NCBI GenBank assembly: GCA_022819855.1
Contig: JAJEGN010000021.1
Span: 89,424 to 153,423, forward strand
Source: Gammaproteobacteria bacterium
Lineage (GTDB): Bacteria; Pseudomonadota; Gammaproteobacteria; Steroidobacterales; Rariloculaceae
Direction of reading: 5' to 3'
Length of the DNA stretch: 64,000 bases
The position numbers were made by a program, and so were the translations under genes. Below are positions 27,122-36,141 of this stretch, piece after piece. The first letter of the stretch is position 1; every line of letters starts with the position of its first letter. The notes below the pieces were generated by a model that searched no databases, had not been told where the DNA came from, and saw only the letters and a program-made list of their open reading frames with translations.

Positions 27122-28015
27122 CTATTGCGCTCCGGCCTCGTCGATCTGTTGCTGTACGAGGGCAAGCTCGACGAGCAGGCCCTGAAGCTGCGCCTGGTAT
27201 TCCTCGACGGGGAACTCGTTGCGGCGCAGGCGCAGCGCAGCGACCTGTTCTTCGAGGCCATCGAGCCGTTCGATGAGCGCCTGCATCTGCGGGGTATCGG
27301 CAATTCGGGCGACCAGCCTTGCGACATCGAATCGCGTGGCCGTATCGCCGGCGATCTGCGGATGCTCGGTTGCGAGCGTGCCTTCGGACTCGTAGCTGTC
27401 AGCGACCCTGCGGGACGTGTAATCGAACGCCTCCTGGGCCGTAATCACGCCGTTCTTGTCGAGATCCGACTCGTCCGCCGACAGCGCCTCGGCCCAGTGC
27501 GCGGCGAAGCGCGTGGCATTGCGTTCGGCGCCGCTGCGCGTCGCCGTGATCACGGTCCGATTCTCCGCACTCCAGTCCTCGAGCACCGCACCGCTCGCGC
27601 TCGTCGCATTGACGATGAGCTGGGTTCGGGCCGGCACGGCCGCGAGCAGCGCGCCGAGTTCGGAGCCGTCGATGTCGGGGCCCGGAAGGTTGAACTTGTA
27701 CTGGGTACCGTCGTAGCTGCCATGGCCGACGAGAAAAACCGCCAGGCTGTCCGCTTCGCCGGTTTGCTCGGCGAGAGCCACGAGGCTCGCACGAAGCGCA
27801 TCGCGGCTCGCGTCGGCGCCGGCAAGTACGGCCACCTGCGACTCTTCGCCGACTGTCCGCAGCGCCGCCTCGGCGAGCGACTCCGTGTGGGCTGCGAAAG
27901 CGTCGTCGTAGGCCGCCTCCCCGCCGAGTCCTCCGACGATAAGGTAGTAGAGCTCGGCCTGGGCAACAGGCGCAGCGACGAGCAGCCCCGCGGCGATCGC
28001 GGCAAGCGCCTTCAT
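27122..28015 (-). CDS. Caspase-fold (C13-like) exported protein lacking cysteine, with EF-hand
   Basis: A 297-residue protein starting at ATG 28015 in an ATGA overlap with the upstream VWA gene. A signal peptide (AAIAAGLLVAAPVAQA) precedes the legumain/caspase-like fold: YYLIVGGLGG, then LVGHGSYDG with the catalytic-type His 98. At the strand where the nucleophilic Cys is expected the sequence is NATSASG (136-142). No cysteine occurs anywhere in the protein, so it cannot be an active cysteine peptidase. A near-perfect EF-hand loop (residues 184-195: D, D, N, V, T, E at positions 1, 3, 5, 7, 9, 12) suggests calcium binding. The C-terminus is a helical coiled coil. It may be a binding protein rather than an enzyme. 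Confidence 0.8.
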   Translation of the reverse strand: MKALAAIAAGLLVAAPVAQAELYYLIVGGLGGEAAYDDAFAAHTESLAEAALRTVGEESQVAVLAGADASRDALRASLVALAEQTGEADSLAVFLVGHGSYDGTQYKFNLPGPDIDGSELGALLAAVPARTQLIVNATSASGAVLEDWSAENRTVITATRSGAERNATRFAAHWAEALSADESDLDKNGVITAQEAFDYTSRRVADSYESEGTLATEHPQIAGDTATRFDVARLVARIADTPQMQALIERLDGLEEQVAALRLRRNEFPVEEYQAQLQGLLVELALVQQQIDEAGAQ

Positions 28016-30255
28016 AATCGGCCCCAGCGGAGCCGGATCAACCACTCGCCGGCCTTGAGCAGGAGCAGCAGCAGGAAATTCACGGGCATGTTCCACAGAT
28101 CCAGTATCTGCCGTTCCACGATGCCGGCCTCGGAGAACTGGACGGCCTCGGGAATCGCGTCGGCATCGTCGAGCGCAAAGTACCGCCCGCCCGTGGCGCC
28201 CGCCAGGCGCTCGAGCAACGCGCGATCCTGCTGAATCCGGAAGTGCTCGGCCACCCCGTCCTGGCGCCTCACCGCGACGCGAGCGTCACCGAGCACTTCG
28301 CCGTCGAGTTCGGCGGTCGCCTCGAAGCGGTATATCCCGGGCTGTTCCGCCTCGTGACCGAGTTCATACACGCCTGGCTCGCCGGGCACGGGCGTCATCG
28401 CCGCCGTGACCGGCGGGTTGAATCCGTCGTCGATCGATACGGTGACAGCCGCGTTGGCCGCCGGTCGATAATCGCGATCCCTGACTTCCGCGCGCAGCAT
28501 CACGGTGGTCTCGTCGGCGTAGAAGACCTGCTGCGTCGACAACATGACAGGCTCCGGCGCACTCGCCGCCAGCGCCTGCAGCAACTGGCGCCAGAAGGTC
28601 TCGTGGCGTTGATCCTCGTGTGGCAACTGCATCTGCCATCGCCACGTTCCGCCGCTGGCCAGGATGTAGGAGTTGCCGAGCCCGAAGCGCTGATGTATCA
28701 GCAGGGGCTCGCTGCTCCCCTGTATCTCGGCCTCAAGCAGCACCGCGGCGCCGGGCTTGAGACCGCTGACATACTGGAAGTCCGCAAGATCGGGCAGTTC
28801 TTCCCAGAGTCTGCGATTGACCGCGTCGTCGGCATCGAGCCGCGTCAGCAGCGAACGCTCGCCATCGGCGGTCAGCAGGGCCTTCGCGGGATAGCGGAGG
28901 AAACTCGGCGCTTCGATCTCCGGCAACCGGGCCGGGAGAACTTCGGCCACCGGCGTCAGGCCCCAGCCGCCGTCGGCGAGCCCGCGCCGGCCGCCGAGCA
29001 TGAGCAGGCTCCCGCCGCGGCGGCTAACGAAGTCGCGAATCATCACCAGTTGCTCCGGAGTCAGCGCCGCTGCTTCGTAGCTGCCGATGATGATGGCGTC
29101 GTAAGCGAAGAGCGTGCGCTCATCGCCGGGCAGGCCGTCGGCGAGTTCCTCGGCCGAATCGACGCCCTGCCGGTAAAACTTGTTCGGCGTCGTGCGCAAC
29201 AGGGTCGCAAGGCCGACGGGCGCCTCCTCATCGAGGGCCCGGCGGATGAACTTGTACTCCCAGCGCGGCTCGCCCTCGATGTAGAGGATGCGGCGCCTGC
29301 GCTCGGGAACCTCGAGCGGCCTGATCTGGGTGTTGTTGACCAGATTCTGCTCGCCGCCGAGCGCGTCGATCGCAAATCGCAGATCCCGGACCCCGGCGTC
29401 GCCGACATCGATGTCGATCAGGCGCGTCGTGACGCCTGACTGCGACGGCAGGTCGATCGGCTCCGATGCAATGATGCTGTCGCCGTCGTAGACCTTGAGC
29501 TGCGCCTGCGAGCTGCGTCCGTGCCGAACGCTGACCTGTGCCCCGACCGTGGACCCGGGAATGCCCTGGGCCGGCAGGATGACGTCCTCGAGCTCGAGGT
29601 CTTCGTCGAGATCTTCGCGGCCGACGCCGAGCGTATGTACGGGCACGCCGAAACCGGCGATCTCGGCAATCTGCGCCGCGTCCAACTCGTCGGAGTTGTC
29701 GGCGCCGTCGCTGATCAGCACGAGGGCGCCGAGGGCGCCGGCATTGGCGCCCCGGAGCACGGTCAGGATGGCATCGCCGATGCGCGTCCGGGGTCCCGGC
29801 GCCGGCAGCAGATCCAGCGACTCGACGGCAACCGCGCGGTCCGAGAAGGCAAAGGTCTCGATTTCGAAGTTGGCCCCGAGCTCGGGCAGCGCACTCTCGT
29901 TGAGCGCCGCTACGGCCTGTTGCAGGCGCGACTGCGCGCCCGTGCCGTAGCTCATGCTCGCCGACGTGTCGAGCAATACGGCCACGGCGTTTTCCTGCGG
30001 GCGCAACGTCTGGCTCAGCAGTGCCGGCCTCCAGAGCAATGTCAGGGCGACGGCCAGGAGCAGCGTCTGCAGGACGCCAAGCGTCACCAGCTTGACGAGA
30101 CCGAGATCCTGACGATTGCGATACAGCGCAAAGCCGATGACCGCGGCAGCGAACACCACCAGCAAAGCCAGCAGCCAGAGCGGCCAACCGCTCGCGAACA
30201 ACAGCTCGCCCTGCTCAAACGTGCGGCGAGAATACTTGAAGAGGAATTCGAACAA
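28012..30255 (-). CDS. VWA-domain membrane protein with amidotransferase-like domain
   Basis: A 747-residue protein, first gene of the operon. It has two N-terminal transmembrane helices (WPLWLLALLVVFAAAVIGF; LGVLQTLLLAVALTLLW), a VWA domain (VAVLLDTSASMSYG; LVLISDGADNSDEL), Ig-like strands, a GATase1-like region (RRRILYIEGEPRWEYKFIRRAL; YDAIIIGSYEAA; GGSLLMLGGRRGLADGGWG) and a C-terminal transmembrane helix. This domain set is common in large VWA proteins of MoxR clusters. The start is TTG 30255 (FEFLFKYSRRTFEQGELLF) with AAGGG upstream; no ATG is available at the family-like N-terminus. Confidence 0.87.
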   Translation of the reverse strand: MFEFLFKYSRRTFEQGELLFASGWPLWLLALLVVFAAAVIGFALYRNRQDLGLVKLVTLGVLQTLLLAVALTLLWRPALLSQTLRPQENAVAVLLDTSASMSYGTGAQSRLQQAVAALNESALPELGANFEIETFAFSDRAVAVESLDLLPAPGPRTRIGDAILTVLRGANAGALGALVLISDGADNSDELDAAQIAEIAGFGVPVHTLGVGREDLDEDLELEDVILPAQGIPGSTVGAQVSVRHGRSSQAQLKVYDGDSIIASEPIDLPSQSGVTTRLIDIDVGDAGVRDLRFAIDALGGEQNLVNNTQIRPLEVPERRRRILYIEGEPRWEYKFIRRALDEEAPVGLATLLRTTPNKFYRQGVDSAEELADGLPGDERTLFAYDAIIIGSYEAAALTPEQLVMIRDFVSRRGGSLLMLGGRRGLADGGWGLTPVAEVLPARLPEIEAPSFLRYPAKALLTADGERSLLTRLDADDAVNRRLWEELPDLADFQYVSGLKPGAAVLLEAEIQGSSEPLLIHQRFGLGNSYILASGGTWRWQMQLPHEDQRHETFWRQLLQALAASAPEPVMLSTQQVFYADETTVMLRAEVRDRDYRPAANAAVTVSIDDGFNPPVTAAMTPVPGEPGVYELGHEAEQPGIYRFEATAELDGEVLGDARVAVRRQDGVAEHFRIQQDRALLERLAGATGGRYFALDDADAIPEAVQFSEAGIVERQILDLWNMPVNFLLLLLLKAGEWLIRLRWGRL

Positions 30256-30436
30256 GGGCTGCCCTTTTATCCGCCGGCGACCGCCGGGTTGCTTACGTTT
30301 AGATTAACTGTGACAAGCGCATTGCGAAAGAAGTGCCGTCGCCGGGGCATGATAGCATCGCGAACACGTGCGAAATCGGGCCTGAAACCGGTGCTCGCCA
30401 TCGGCGCGAAAGTCCGTCGAGCGAACCCTGACGAAA

Positions 30437-30676
30437 GTGACCCTGGAGCAGAAGAAGGCCTGCATCGCGGCGTTTCTCGCCCGGTGCAACGACTACGCCG
30501 ACGCGAAGCTCGCCGGCTACCGCGGCCGCATGGCCGAGGCTACCGGCTGGCAGGCGCTGGAGCTGCAGGACAAGATCGGTCACTGGACCGCTTACAGGGC
30601 GTTCAACGAGTACACGATCGAGGAACTCGCAAGCGGCGAGCTTGACGAATGGTTTGCGGAGCCGCCAGGTCGATGA
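30437..30676 (+). CDS. Small unknown protein, divergent from the MoxR/VWA operon
   Basis: A 79-residue acidic, helical protein starting at GTG 30437. It reads like a real gene (KKACIAAFLARCNDYADAKL; WQALELQDKIGHWTAYRAFN; YTIEELASGELDEWF), with no low complexity and sensible codon use. I do not recognise the family. No signal peptide or membrane helix is seen, so it is probably cytoplasmic. It shares the 181-bp intergenic region with the seven-gene VWA/MoxR operon and lies 139 bp upstream of the DUF4159 gene, which suggests a link to that system. Confidence 0.65.
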   Translation: MTLEQKKACIAAFLARCNDYADAKLAGYRGRMAEATGWQALELQDKIGHWTAYRAFNEYTIEELASGELDEWFAEPPGR

Positions 30677-30815
30677 CGGCGCAACGGCGCCCTCTCACGG
30701 CGGCAGCCGAACCGGGGACCGCGCTGCGGGCCGATCCCGGCGGACTTGCGCGCAGGGCCGCCAATGCGGAACATGCTGCGGACGGAATGCGAAGCTGACA
30801 CGACGACACGGACAG

Positions 30816-31592
30816 ATGGCCATGACCAAAGCGCGCCTGATCAACGCCCTCGCTGCAGCGGCACTGATCGCATTCACGTTCGCGGCGCGCAGCGATGAGT
30901 ACGGCCGCAACACGGACCTGCCGACGGCGGAGTTTCACTTCACGCGGCTGCTCTACTCCAGCGGCGGAGGCGGCGGTTTCGGCTACCGGAGCAGTTGGGA
31001 CGTCGACTGGCCCGAAGCCGAGACGCACTTTCTCCAGGGCATTTCGCGCCTGACCCGCGTGGAAACGAGCCCCCGGAACGAGAGCCGCATCATCGGTCTT
31101 GCCGATGACGCCATTTTCGACTACCCGTGGCTTTATGCCGTCGAGGTCGGCCGCTGGTACCTCAACGAGCTCGAAGCCGCGCGTCTCAGGGAATATCTCC
31201 TGCGCGGCGGCTTCCTCATGGTCGACGACTTCCACGGCAGTTACGAATGGGCGGGCTTCATGGATTCGATGACCCGCGTGTTTCCCGACCGGCCGATCGT
31301 CGACATCCCCGACAACGATGAAGTGCTGCACGTGCTCTACGATCTCGACCAGCGCATCCAGATTCCCGGCATCGCGGCGCTCTCGTACGGCGTGACCTAC
31401 GAGCGCGACGGCGTCGATCCCCACTGGCGCGGGGTCTACGACGACAGCGGCCGGCTCATGGTGGCCATCAACCACAACATGGATCTCGGCGATGCCTGGG
31501 AGCACGCCGACGACCCGTTCTACCCCGAGCCCATGACGGCGCTCGCCTACCGCTTTGCCGTCAACTACCTGATCTATGCGATGACGCACTAG
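30816..31592 (+). CDS. DUF4159 family exported protein
   Basis: A 258-residue protein. ATG 30816 (MAMTKARLINALAAAALIAF) gives a signal peptide ending near FAARSDE; upstream in-frame sequence looks non-coding. The body matches DUF4159: FHFTRLLYSS, DWPEAETHFLQGISRL, YPWLYAVEVGRWYL, LREYLLRGGFLMVDDFHG and PDNDEVLHVLYDL. The domain resembles a glutamine-amidotransferase-like Rossmann fold. DUF4159 genes are regular members of MoxR/BatA/DUF58 clusters, here placed divergently rather than inside the operon. It converges on murU with a 12-bp gap. Confidence 0.87.
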   Translation: MAMTKARLINALAAAALIAFTFAARSDEYGRNTDLPTAEFHFTRLLYSSGGGGGFGYRSSWDVDWPEAETHFLQGISRLTRVETSPRNESRIIGLADDAIFDYPWLYAVEVGRWYLNELEAARLREYLLRGGFLMVDDFHGSYEWAGFMDSMTRVFPDRPIVDIPDNDEVLHVLYDLDQRIQIPGIAALSYGVTYERDGVDPHWRGVYDDSGRLMVAINHNMDLGDAWEHADDPFYPEPMTALAYRFAVNYLIYAMTH

Positions 31593-31604
31593 CCCGCGCG
31601 AGCG

Positions 31605-32279
31605 TTACGCCCGGGCGAGGCGCTGCATGGCGCGCAGGCGTTGCGGCGTGCCGACATCGTTCCACAGTCCGCCGTAACTCTCCCCGCGCAGCGAACGCCG
31701 CTCGATCGCCGCTTCGAGTATGGGCTTGAGCGGCTGGCGCCCGGGACGGTATCGCTCGAACAGTGCCGGGTGCAGCATCGAGATACCTGCAAACACGTAG
31801 CTCGGCGGGGCAAGTGTCACCATCGATCGCGCGTCCAGACCGAAGTCGCCTTGCGAGCGCCAGTCCGGCCTCGGTACGAGCACGAGTACGCCGCGCGCGT
31901 CACCGAGCGCAAGGCCAGCGAAGTCGAAATCGGTGAGCACGTCGGCATTGATCAGCAGGAAGGGCTGGCTGCCGAGCATCGGCAACGCCCGGATGACCCC
32001 GCCGCCGGTCTCGAGCGGCGGCTCCCCCTCCTCGCTGTACTCGATGCTCAGGTTCCAGCGCGATCCGTCGCCGAGCCGCCTGCGAATCAGTTCGCCCCGG
32101 TACGACAGGTTGATCACGACCTCCGTCGTCCCGGACTCGGCAAGCCGCCGCAGGTGCCGTTCGATCAGCGCCTCCCCGCCGACTTCAAGCAACGGCTTGG
32201 GACAATCTCTCGTCAGCGCACCCATTCGCTCGCCCCTTCCGGCCGCCAGAATCATGGCTTTGCATGGTCGCGAAGGCAT
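31605..32279 (-). CDS. murU: N-acetylmuramate-1-phosphate uridylyltransferase (MurU-like)
   Basis: A 224-residue nucleotidyltransferase with the signature AMILAAGRGERMGALT, the lysine in CPKPLLEVGG, the metal-binding Asp in LLINADVLTDFDF, and LWNDVGTPQRL near the end. MurU makes UDP-MurNAc from MurNAc-1-phosphate in the peptidoglycan recycling bypass of pseudomonads and relatives. Its place, divergent from lptD, is as in Pseudomonas, but the kinase gene amgK that normally pairs with it is not present here. The ATG at 32279 is the best start, as the frame further upstream is not conserved-looking. A general sugar-1-phosphate uridylyltransferase is the alternative. Confidence 0.8.
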   Translation of the reverse strand: MPSRPCKAMILAAGRGERMGALTRDCPKPLLEVGGEALIERHLRRLAESGTTEVVINLSYRGELIRRRLGDGSRWNLSIEYSEEGEPPLETGGGVIRALPMLGSQPFLLINADVLTDFDFAGLALGDARGVLVLVPRPDWRSQGDFGLDARSMVTLAPPSYVFAGISMLHPALFERYRPGRQPLKPILEAAIERRSLRGESYGGLWNDVGTPQRLRAMQRLARA

Positions 32280-32404
32280 CGGAGCGTGGCTGCGGCAGGT
32301 CGGAAATTGATTGAACGCCTGGTGCGATCTATGCCATTGTAACTTCCTTTGGGCGGCGCCAATCCTTGGTCCCGAGCACTCGATCACGATTTTCGATCCC
32401 GACC

Positions 32405-34654
32405 GTGTCCGCGATCCGCCGCTTGATCGCGCCGCGAGAAGCCATCACGGCGCGGCTGGACCGTCTGCTTGTCGTTTTCCTTGTATCCCTGTGCGCCGCG
32501 CGACCGGGCGCCGCTCAGGACCTGTGTCTGACTCCGCTTGCCGAACCGCCGGCAAGTCCACTGCCGCCGGCGCCGAACTCCAACGGCCGGGCGCCCCTCG
32601 TCATCACCGCCGGGCGCATCGACAACGCCGGCGGCGACACCGCCGACTTTTCCGAACAGGTGGAGATCCGTTACCGGGACGGCAGCCTGGCGGCGGAACG
32701 GGCACGTTACGACCGAGGCAGCGAAACGGTGCAGGTGGTCGGCCGGACGACGTACCGCGATTCCGACGTCAGCGTGTTCGCCGAAGGCGCGGAGCTGCGC
32801 GCGGACGCCGAGCAGATTTTCTTTGACCGCGCAGGCTTCGAGCTGCTTGCGCGGCCGGCGCGCGGCTCCGCCGACGATCTGCTGCTCTCCGCCGACAACA
32901 CGGTTGAACTTTCGGCCGTCATTTTCACGACCTGTCCGACCGACCAGGTCTCCTGGGAGTTGCTTGCCCGCGAGATCCTGCTCGACGTCGATCGGGGTTT
33001 CGGCACGGCGCGCGGCGTCAAGCTCGAGTTCAGGGGTGTGCCGATCCTCTACGCGCCGTATTTCACCTTTCCGATCGACGATCGCCGCAAGAGCGGCTTC
33101 CTGACGCCGCGTTTCGCCGAGCGCGACCGCACGGGGCTCGATATCGGCATGCCCTACTACCTCAATCTCGCTCCGAACTACGACCTGACGCTCGAACCGC
33201 GCTACATGAGCGAGCGCGGCTTGCAGTTGAACGGCGACCTTCGCTACCTCATGCCGCGCAGCGCCGGCCAACTGGGCTTCGAGTTCCTCCCGGACGACAG
33301 GCAGCACGAACGCGTGCGCCGCTACGTGAACCTCGAGCACGAGACGATCGTCGGCCGCAACTGGCAACTGCTCGCCGGCATAGCGGAAGTCTCCGACGAC
33401 GGCTATTTCGAGGATCTCGGCGACAGTCTGAGCATCACGAGCCAGACCCATCTGAACCGCTACTTCGATCTGGGCTTTTACGCCGACAACTGGTCGTTGC
33501 GTTCACGATTCCAGAACTACCAGACCATCGATGCGCTGATCCAAGCTGCGGACCGGCCGTACGAACGCGTGCCCCAACTGGTCTTCGACGGCCGCTGGGC
33601 GGGACGGCTCGTCGGCTTCGAGTCGCTGACGGAACTCGTCAACTTCGACCGCGACATCGGCGCCACGGGATGGCGTCTGGACTCGACCCAGGAACTCAGC
33701 CTGCTCCTCGCGCGCGCAGGCATGTACCTGACTCCCGCAGTCGCTTTCCGGCAGACCAACTACTGGCTCGACAACCCGGCTCCGGGCCAGTCCGCGAACA
33801 TGACTCGCGGCCTGCCGATCACGAGCATCGATTCCGGACTCAGCTTCGAGCGTCCGGCAGGGGAGGATGGACGCTGGATACAGACGCTCGAACCGCGCGC
33901 GCTCTACGTCCACGTGCCGTACGAGAATCAGGCGCAACTGCCGGTGTTCGACACGATCGTGCCCGACTTCAACCTCATTCAGCTTTTCAGGAAGTACCAG
34001 TTCACGGGACCCGATCGCATCACCAACACGGAGCAACTGAGCTTCGGCATCTCGACCCGGCTCATAGACGGGGCGACGGGCGAGGAACGGCTGCGCGCAA
34101 CGCTCGGCCAGACCCGCTACCTCAAGGCGCAGAAGGTCACTCTGCCCCACGACCGGCCAAACGACGCGAACGCCTCCGATTACGTTGCGGAAATGGGGCT
34201 GCGCCTGAGCGACACGTGGAATCTCGATGTCGGCTATCAATGGAACAGCGAAACGAACGCCGCTGCCCGCGCCGAAACCCGGTTCGAATACCGGCCGCGC
34301 GAGGATCGGCTGTTCGGTTTCGGCTACCGTTACCGTCGCGGCCTGCTCGAGCAGGGCGACGTGTCCGCGGTCTGGCCCCTCGGCCAGCGCTGGAGGCTGA
34401 TCGGCCACTACAGCTACTCCCTGCTCGACGAGGAACCGCTCGAGCAGTTTGTCGGCTGGGAGTACGAAGCGTGCTGCTGGCGGGTGCGCCTCGTCGGCCG
34501 CCGCTACCTGAGCACGCGCACCGGCGAAACCGACAGCGCAATCTCGATTCAGCTCGAACTGAAGGGCCTCTCGGAACGCGCGGGCGCCCCGGAGGACCTG
34601 CTCGACCGTGGTATTCTAGGCTACCGGAACATCGCAGGGTCGACATTTCAATGA
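32405..34654 (+). CDS. lptD: LPS-assembly outer-membrane protein LptD
   Basis: The outer-membrane translocon that inserts lipopolysaccharide. A signal peptide (LLVVFLVSLCAARPGAAQ) precedes an OstA/LptA-like periplasmic domain (VEIRYRDGSLAAERARYDRG; VFAEGAELRADAEQIFFD) and a long C-terminal beta-barrel (RKSGFLTPRF onward). Cysteines sit where LptD makes its crossed disulfides: one just after the signal (DLC), one in FTTCP, and the CC pair in EACCWRVR. About 749 residues from GTG 32405; TTG 32366 would add 13 residues and cannot be excluded. The stop overlaps the surA start (ATGA). It leads the conserved lptD-surA-pdxA-rsmA-apaH block. Confidence 0.92.
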   Translation: MSAIRRLIAPREAITARLDRLLVVFLVSLCAARPGAAQDLCLTPLAEPPASPLPPAPNSNGRAPLVITAGRIDNAGGDTADFSEQVEIRYRDGSLAAERARYDRGSETVQVVGRTTYRDSDVSVFAEGAELRADAEQIFFDRAGFELLARPARGSADDLLLSADNTVELSAVIFTTCPTDQVSWELLAREILLDVDRGFGTARGVKLEFRGVPILYAPYFTFPIDDRRKSGFLTPRFAERDRTGLDIGMPYYLNLAPNYDLTLEPRYMSERGLQLNGDLRYLMPRSAGQLGFEFLPDDRQHERVRRYVNLEHETIVGRNWQLLAGIAEVSDDGYFEDLGDSLSITSQTHLNRYFDLGFYADNWSLRSRFQNYQTIDALIQAADRPYERVPQLVFDGRWAGRLVGFESLTELVNFDRDIGATGWRLDSTQELSLLLARAGMYLTPAVAFRQTNYWLDNPAPGQSANMTRGLPITSIDSGLSFERPAGEDGRWIQTLEPRALYVHVPYENQAQLPVFDTIVPDFNLIQLFRKYQFTGPDRITNTEQLSFGISTRLIDGATGEERLRATLGQTRYLKAQKVTLPHDRPNDANASDYVAEMGLRLSDTWNLDVGYQWNSETNAAARAETRFEYRPREDRLFGFGYRYRRGLLEQGDVSAVWPLGQRWRLIGHYSYSLLDEEPLEQFVGWEYEACCWRVRLVGRRYLSTRTGETDSAISIQLELKGLSERAGAPEDLLDRGILGYRNIAGSTFQ

Positions 34655-35988
34655 AGCCCTTCATGCCAACGTTTGCGGCCGCGTTCCCAGTTGCAGCGGC
34701 CATCGCCTGTACGGGTCTGCACGCACAAACCAGGGAACTGGGCTCGAGCGGCATCCTGCTCGACGGCGTCGCGGCCCTCGTCGACGAGGGCGTCGTGCTC
34801 AAGAGCGAACTTGCCTCCCGCCTGGCGCTCGTCATCGACAACCTGAGACAGCAGCAGGAACAGCTCCCGCCTGAACAGCGCGCCGCGTTGCCGCCGCTTT
34901 CCGTGCTCGAGAGCCAGGTTCTCGAACAACTCATCCTCGAAGAAATCCAGTTGCAGCGGGCCGACCGACTCGGCATCCAGATCGGCGACGACATTCTGAA
35001 CGAGGCGCTTTCCGCGGTCGCCGGCCAGCTCGGCCTGACGCTCGAGCAACTGCCCGCGGCGCTTGCCGAAGAGAACATCGATTACGCGATGTATCGCGAG
35101 GACAGCCGCCAGGACCTCATCATCCGCCAGCTCGAACAGCGCGACGTCCTCGCCCGCATTGCGATCACGCCGCGCGAACTCGACCAGTGTCTGCAACGCA
35201 CGGACCGATCGCAGACGAGCGAGTTTCTCTACAACATTTCGCACATTCTGGTGGGCGTATCTTCAGCGGCAAGCAGCGAGGAGCTCGCCGCCGCGCAGCG
35301 GGAGGTCGATGAAATCAACGAGCGGCTTGCGGCAGGCGAGGATTTCGGACAACTTGCCGTGACCTTCTCCGACTCGCCGACGGCGCTTGAGGGCGGCGCG
35401 CTCGGCTGGCGCCGCGGCGCCGAACTGCCGACGCTCTTCGCCGCCTCCGTCACACGCATGGCGCCCGGAGACGTCTCCGAAGCCATCCAGAGCGGCAGCG
35501 GTTTCAATCTGGTGCGCCTCAACGACATGCGCGGCGACCAGCGGGTCATGGTCGACCAGGTTCGCGCCCGCCACATTCTGATCACGACGAACGAAATCCT
35601 TGATGACGCCGCGGCGATGCAGCGCCTGAGCGGCATACGCGACCAGATCCTCGAGGGCGACGATTTCTCGACGATCGCCCAGGCCGTATCCGAAGATGCC
35701 GTCTCCGCCGCAGATGGCGGAGACCTGGGCTGGTCGGAGCCCGACGCCTATGTCCCGGAGTTCACCGAAATGCTGACCACGCTGCCGATCGGCGAGCTCA
35801 GCGAACCCTTCCAGACCCGCTTCGGCTGGCACATCCTCGAGGTGCTCGAGCACCGCTCCTACGACCAGACCAACGACGTCAAGGAGCAGCAGTGCGCCGG
35901 GGAGATTCGCGCGGCGAAGGCCGAGGAAGAAAAGGCGATGTGGCTCAGGCGCTTGCGGGACCAGGCGTTCATCGACACGCGTCTGTAG
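34651..35988 (+). CDS. surA: Periplasmic chaperone / peptidyl-prolyl isomerase SurA
   Basis: A 445-residue chaperone for outer-membrane proteins. The signal peptide (AAFPVAAAIACTGLHAQ) is followed by the SurA N-terminal domain (GVAALVDEGVVLKSELASRL) and two parvulin domains: one from NISHILVG to a GGALGW motif, and a second from RARHILITT through GGDLGW to RFGWHILEVLEHR. Length and order match E. coli SurA. ATG 34651 overlaps the lptD stop by 4 bp, so translation is probably coupled. The frame is open far upstream within lptD, but that part is a shadow. A 110-nt repeat element begins 43 bp after its stop. Confidence 0.93.
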   Translation: MKPFMPTFAAAFPVAAAIACTGLHAQTRELGSSGILLDGVAALVDEGVVLKSELASRLALVIDNLRQQQEQLPPEQRAALPPLSVLESQVLEQLILEEIQLQRADRLGIQIGDDILNEALSAVAGQLGLTLEQLPAALAEENIDYAMYREDSRQDLIIRQLEQRDVLARIAITPRELDQCLQRTDRSQTSEFLYNISHILVGVSSAASSEELAAAQREVDEINERLAAGEDFGQLAVTFSDSPTALEGGALGWRRGAELPTLFAASVTRMAPGDVSEAIQSGSGFNLVRLNDMRGDQRVMVDQVRARHILITTNEILDDAAAMQRLSGIRDQILEGDDFSTIAQAVSEDAVSAADGGDLGWSEPDAYVPEFTEMLTTLPIGELSEPFQTRFGWHILEVLEHRSYDQTNDVKEQQCAGEIRAAKAEEEKAMWLRRLRDQAFIDTRL

Positions 35989-36031
35989 CCGCATATCCCG
36001 CCGAAAGCCGGGATGCTGGCGCGGAGAGTGC

Positions 36032-36141
36032 GGGGAATCGCACTACCAGTTGCTTGAGACACGCGGTAAATACATCCATGTACGCTCCGCGCGCGCATCC
36101 CTGCGCGCGAGGGTCTCAAGCAACTGGTAGTGCGATTCCCC
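36032..36141 (-). repeat. 110-nt covarying hairpin element, copy A
   Basis: A full-length copy, in reverse orientation relative to copies B-D. Arms of 29 nt (36032-36060 and 36113-36141) are perfect reverse complements and enclose a 52-nt core. The core carries CGCGCGC-AGGGAT-GCGCGCG and a TACA-TGGA-TGTA hairpin. It lies 43 bp after the surA stop and 73 bp before the pdxA start. Edges read CAA|GGGG...CCCC|GC in the element's own orientation. Its arm sequence differs from those of the other copies but pairs fully with its own partner. Confidence 0.93.

Noticed and set aside
20835..27276. Long + strand frames opposite the BatA-like gene (20835-22742) and the TPR peptidase gene (24880-27276)
   Set aside because: Antisense shadows; the minus-strand genes have intact motifs and tight operon spacing.
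36032..36141. CRISPR array or integron attC site as an explanation for the 110-nt elements
   Set aside because: Copies are kilobases apart with no spacers, cas genes or integrase nearby. The conserved part is the central core while the arms vary, and no attC core motifs were seen.
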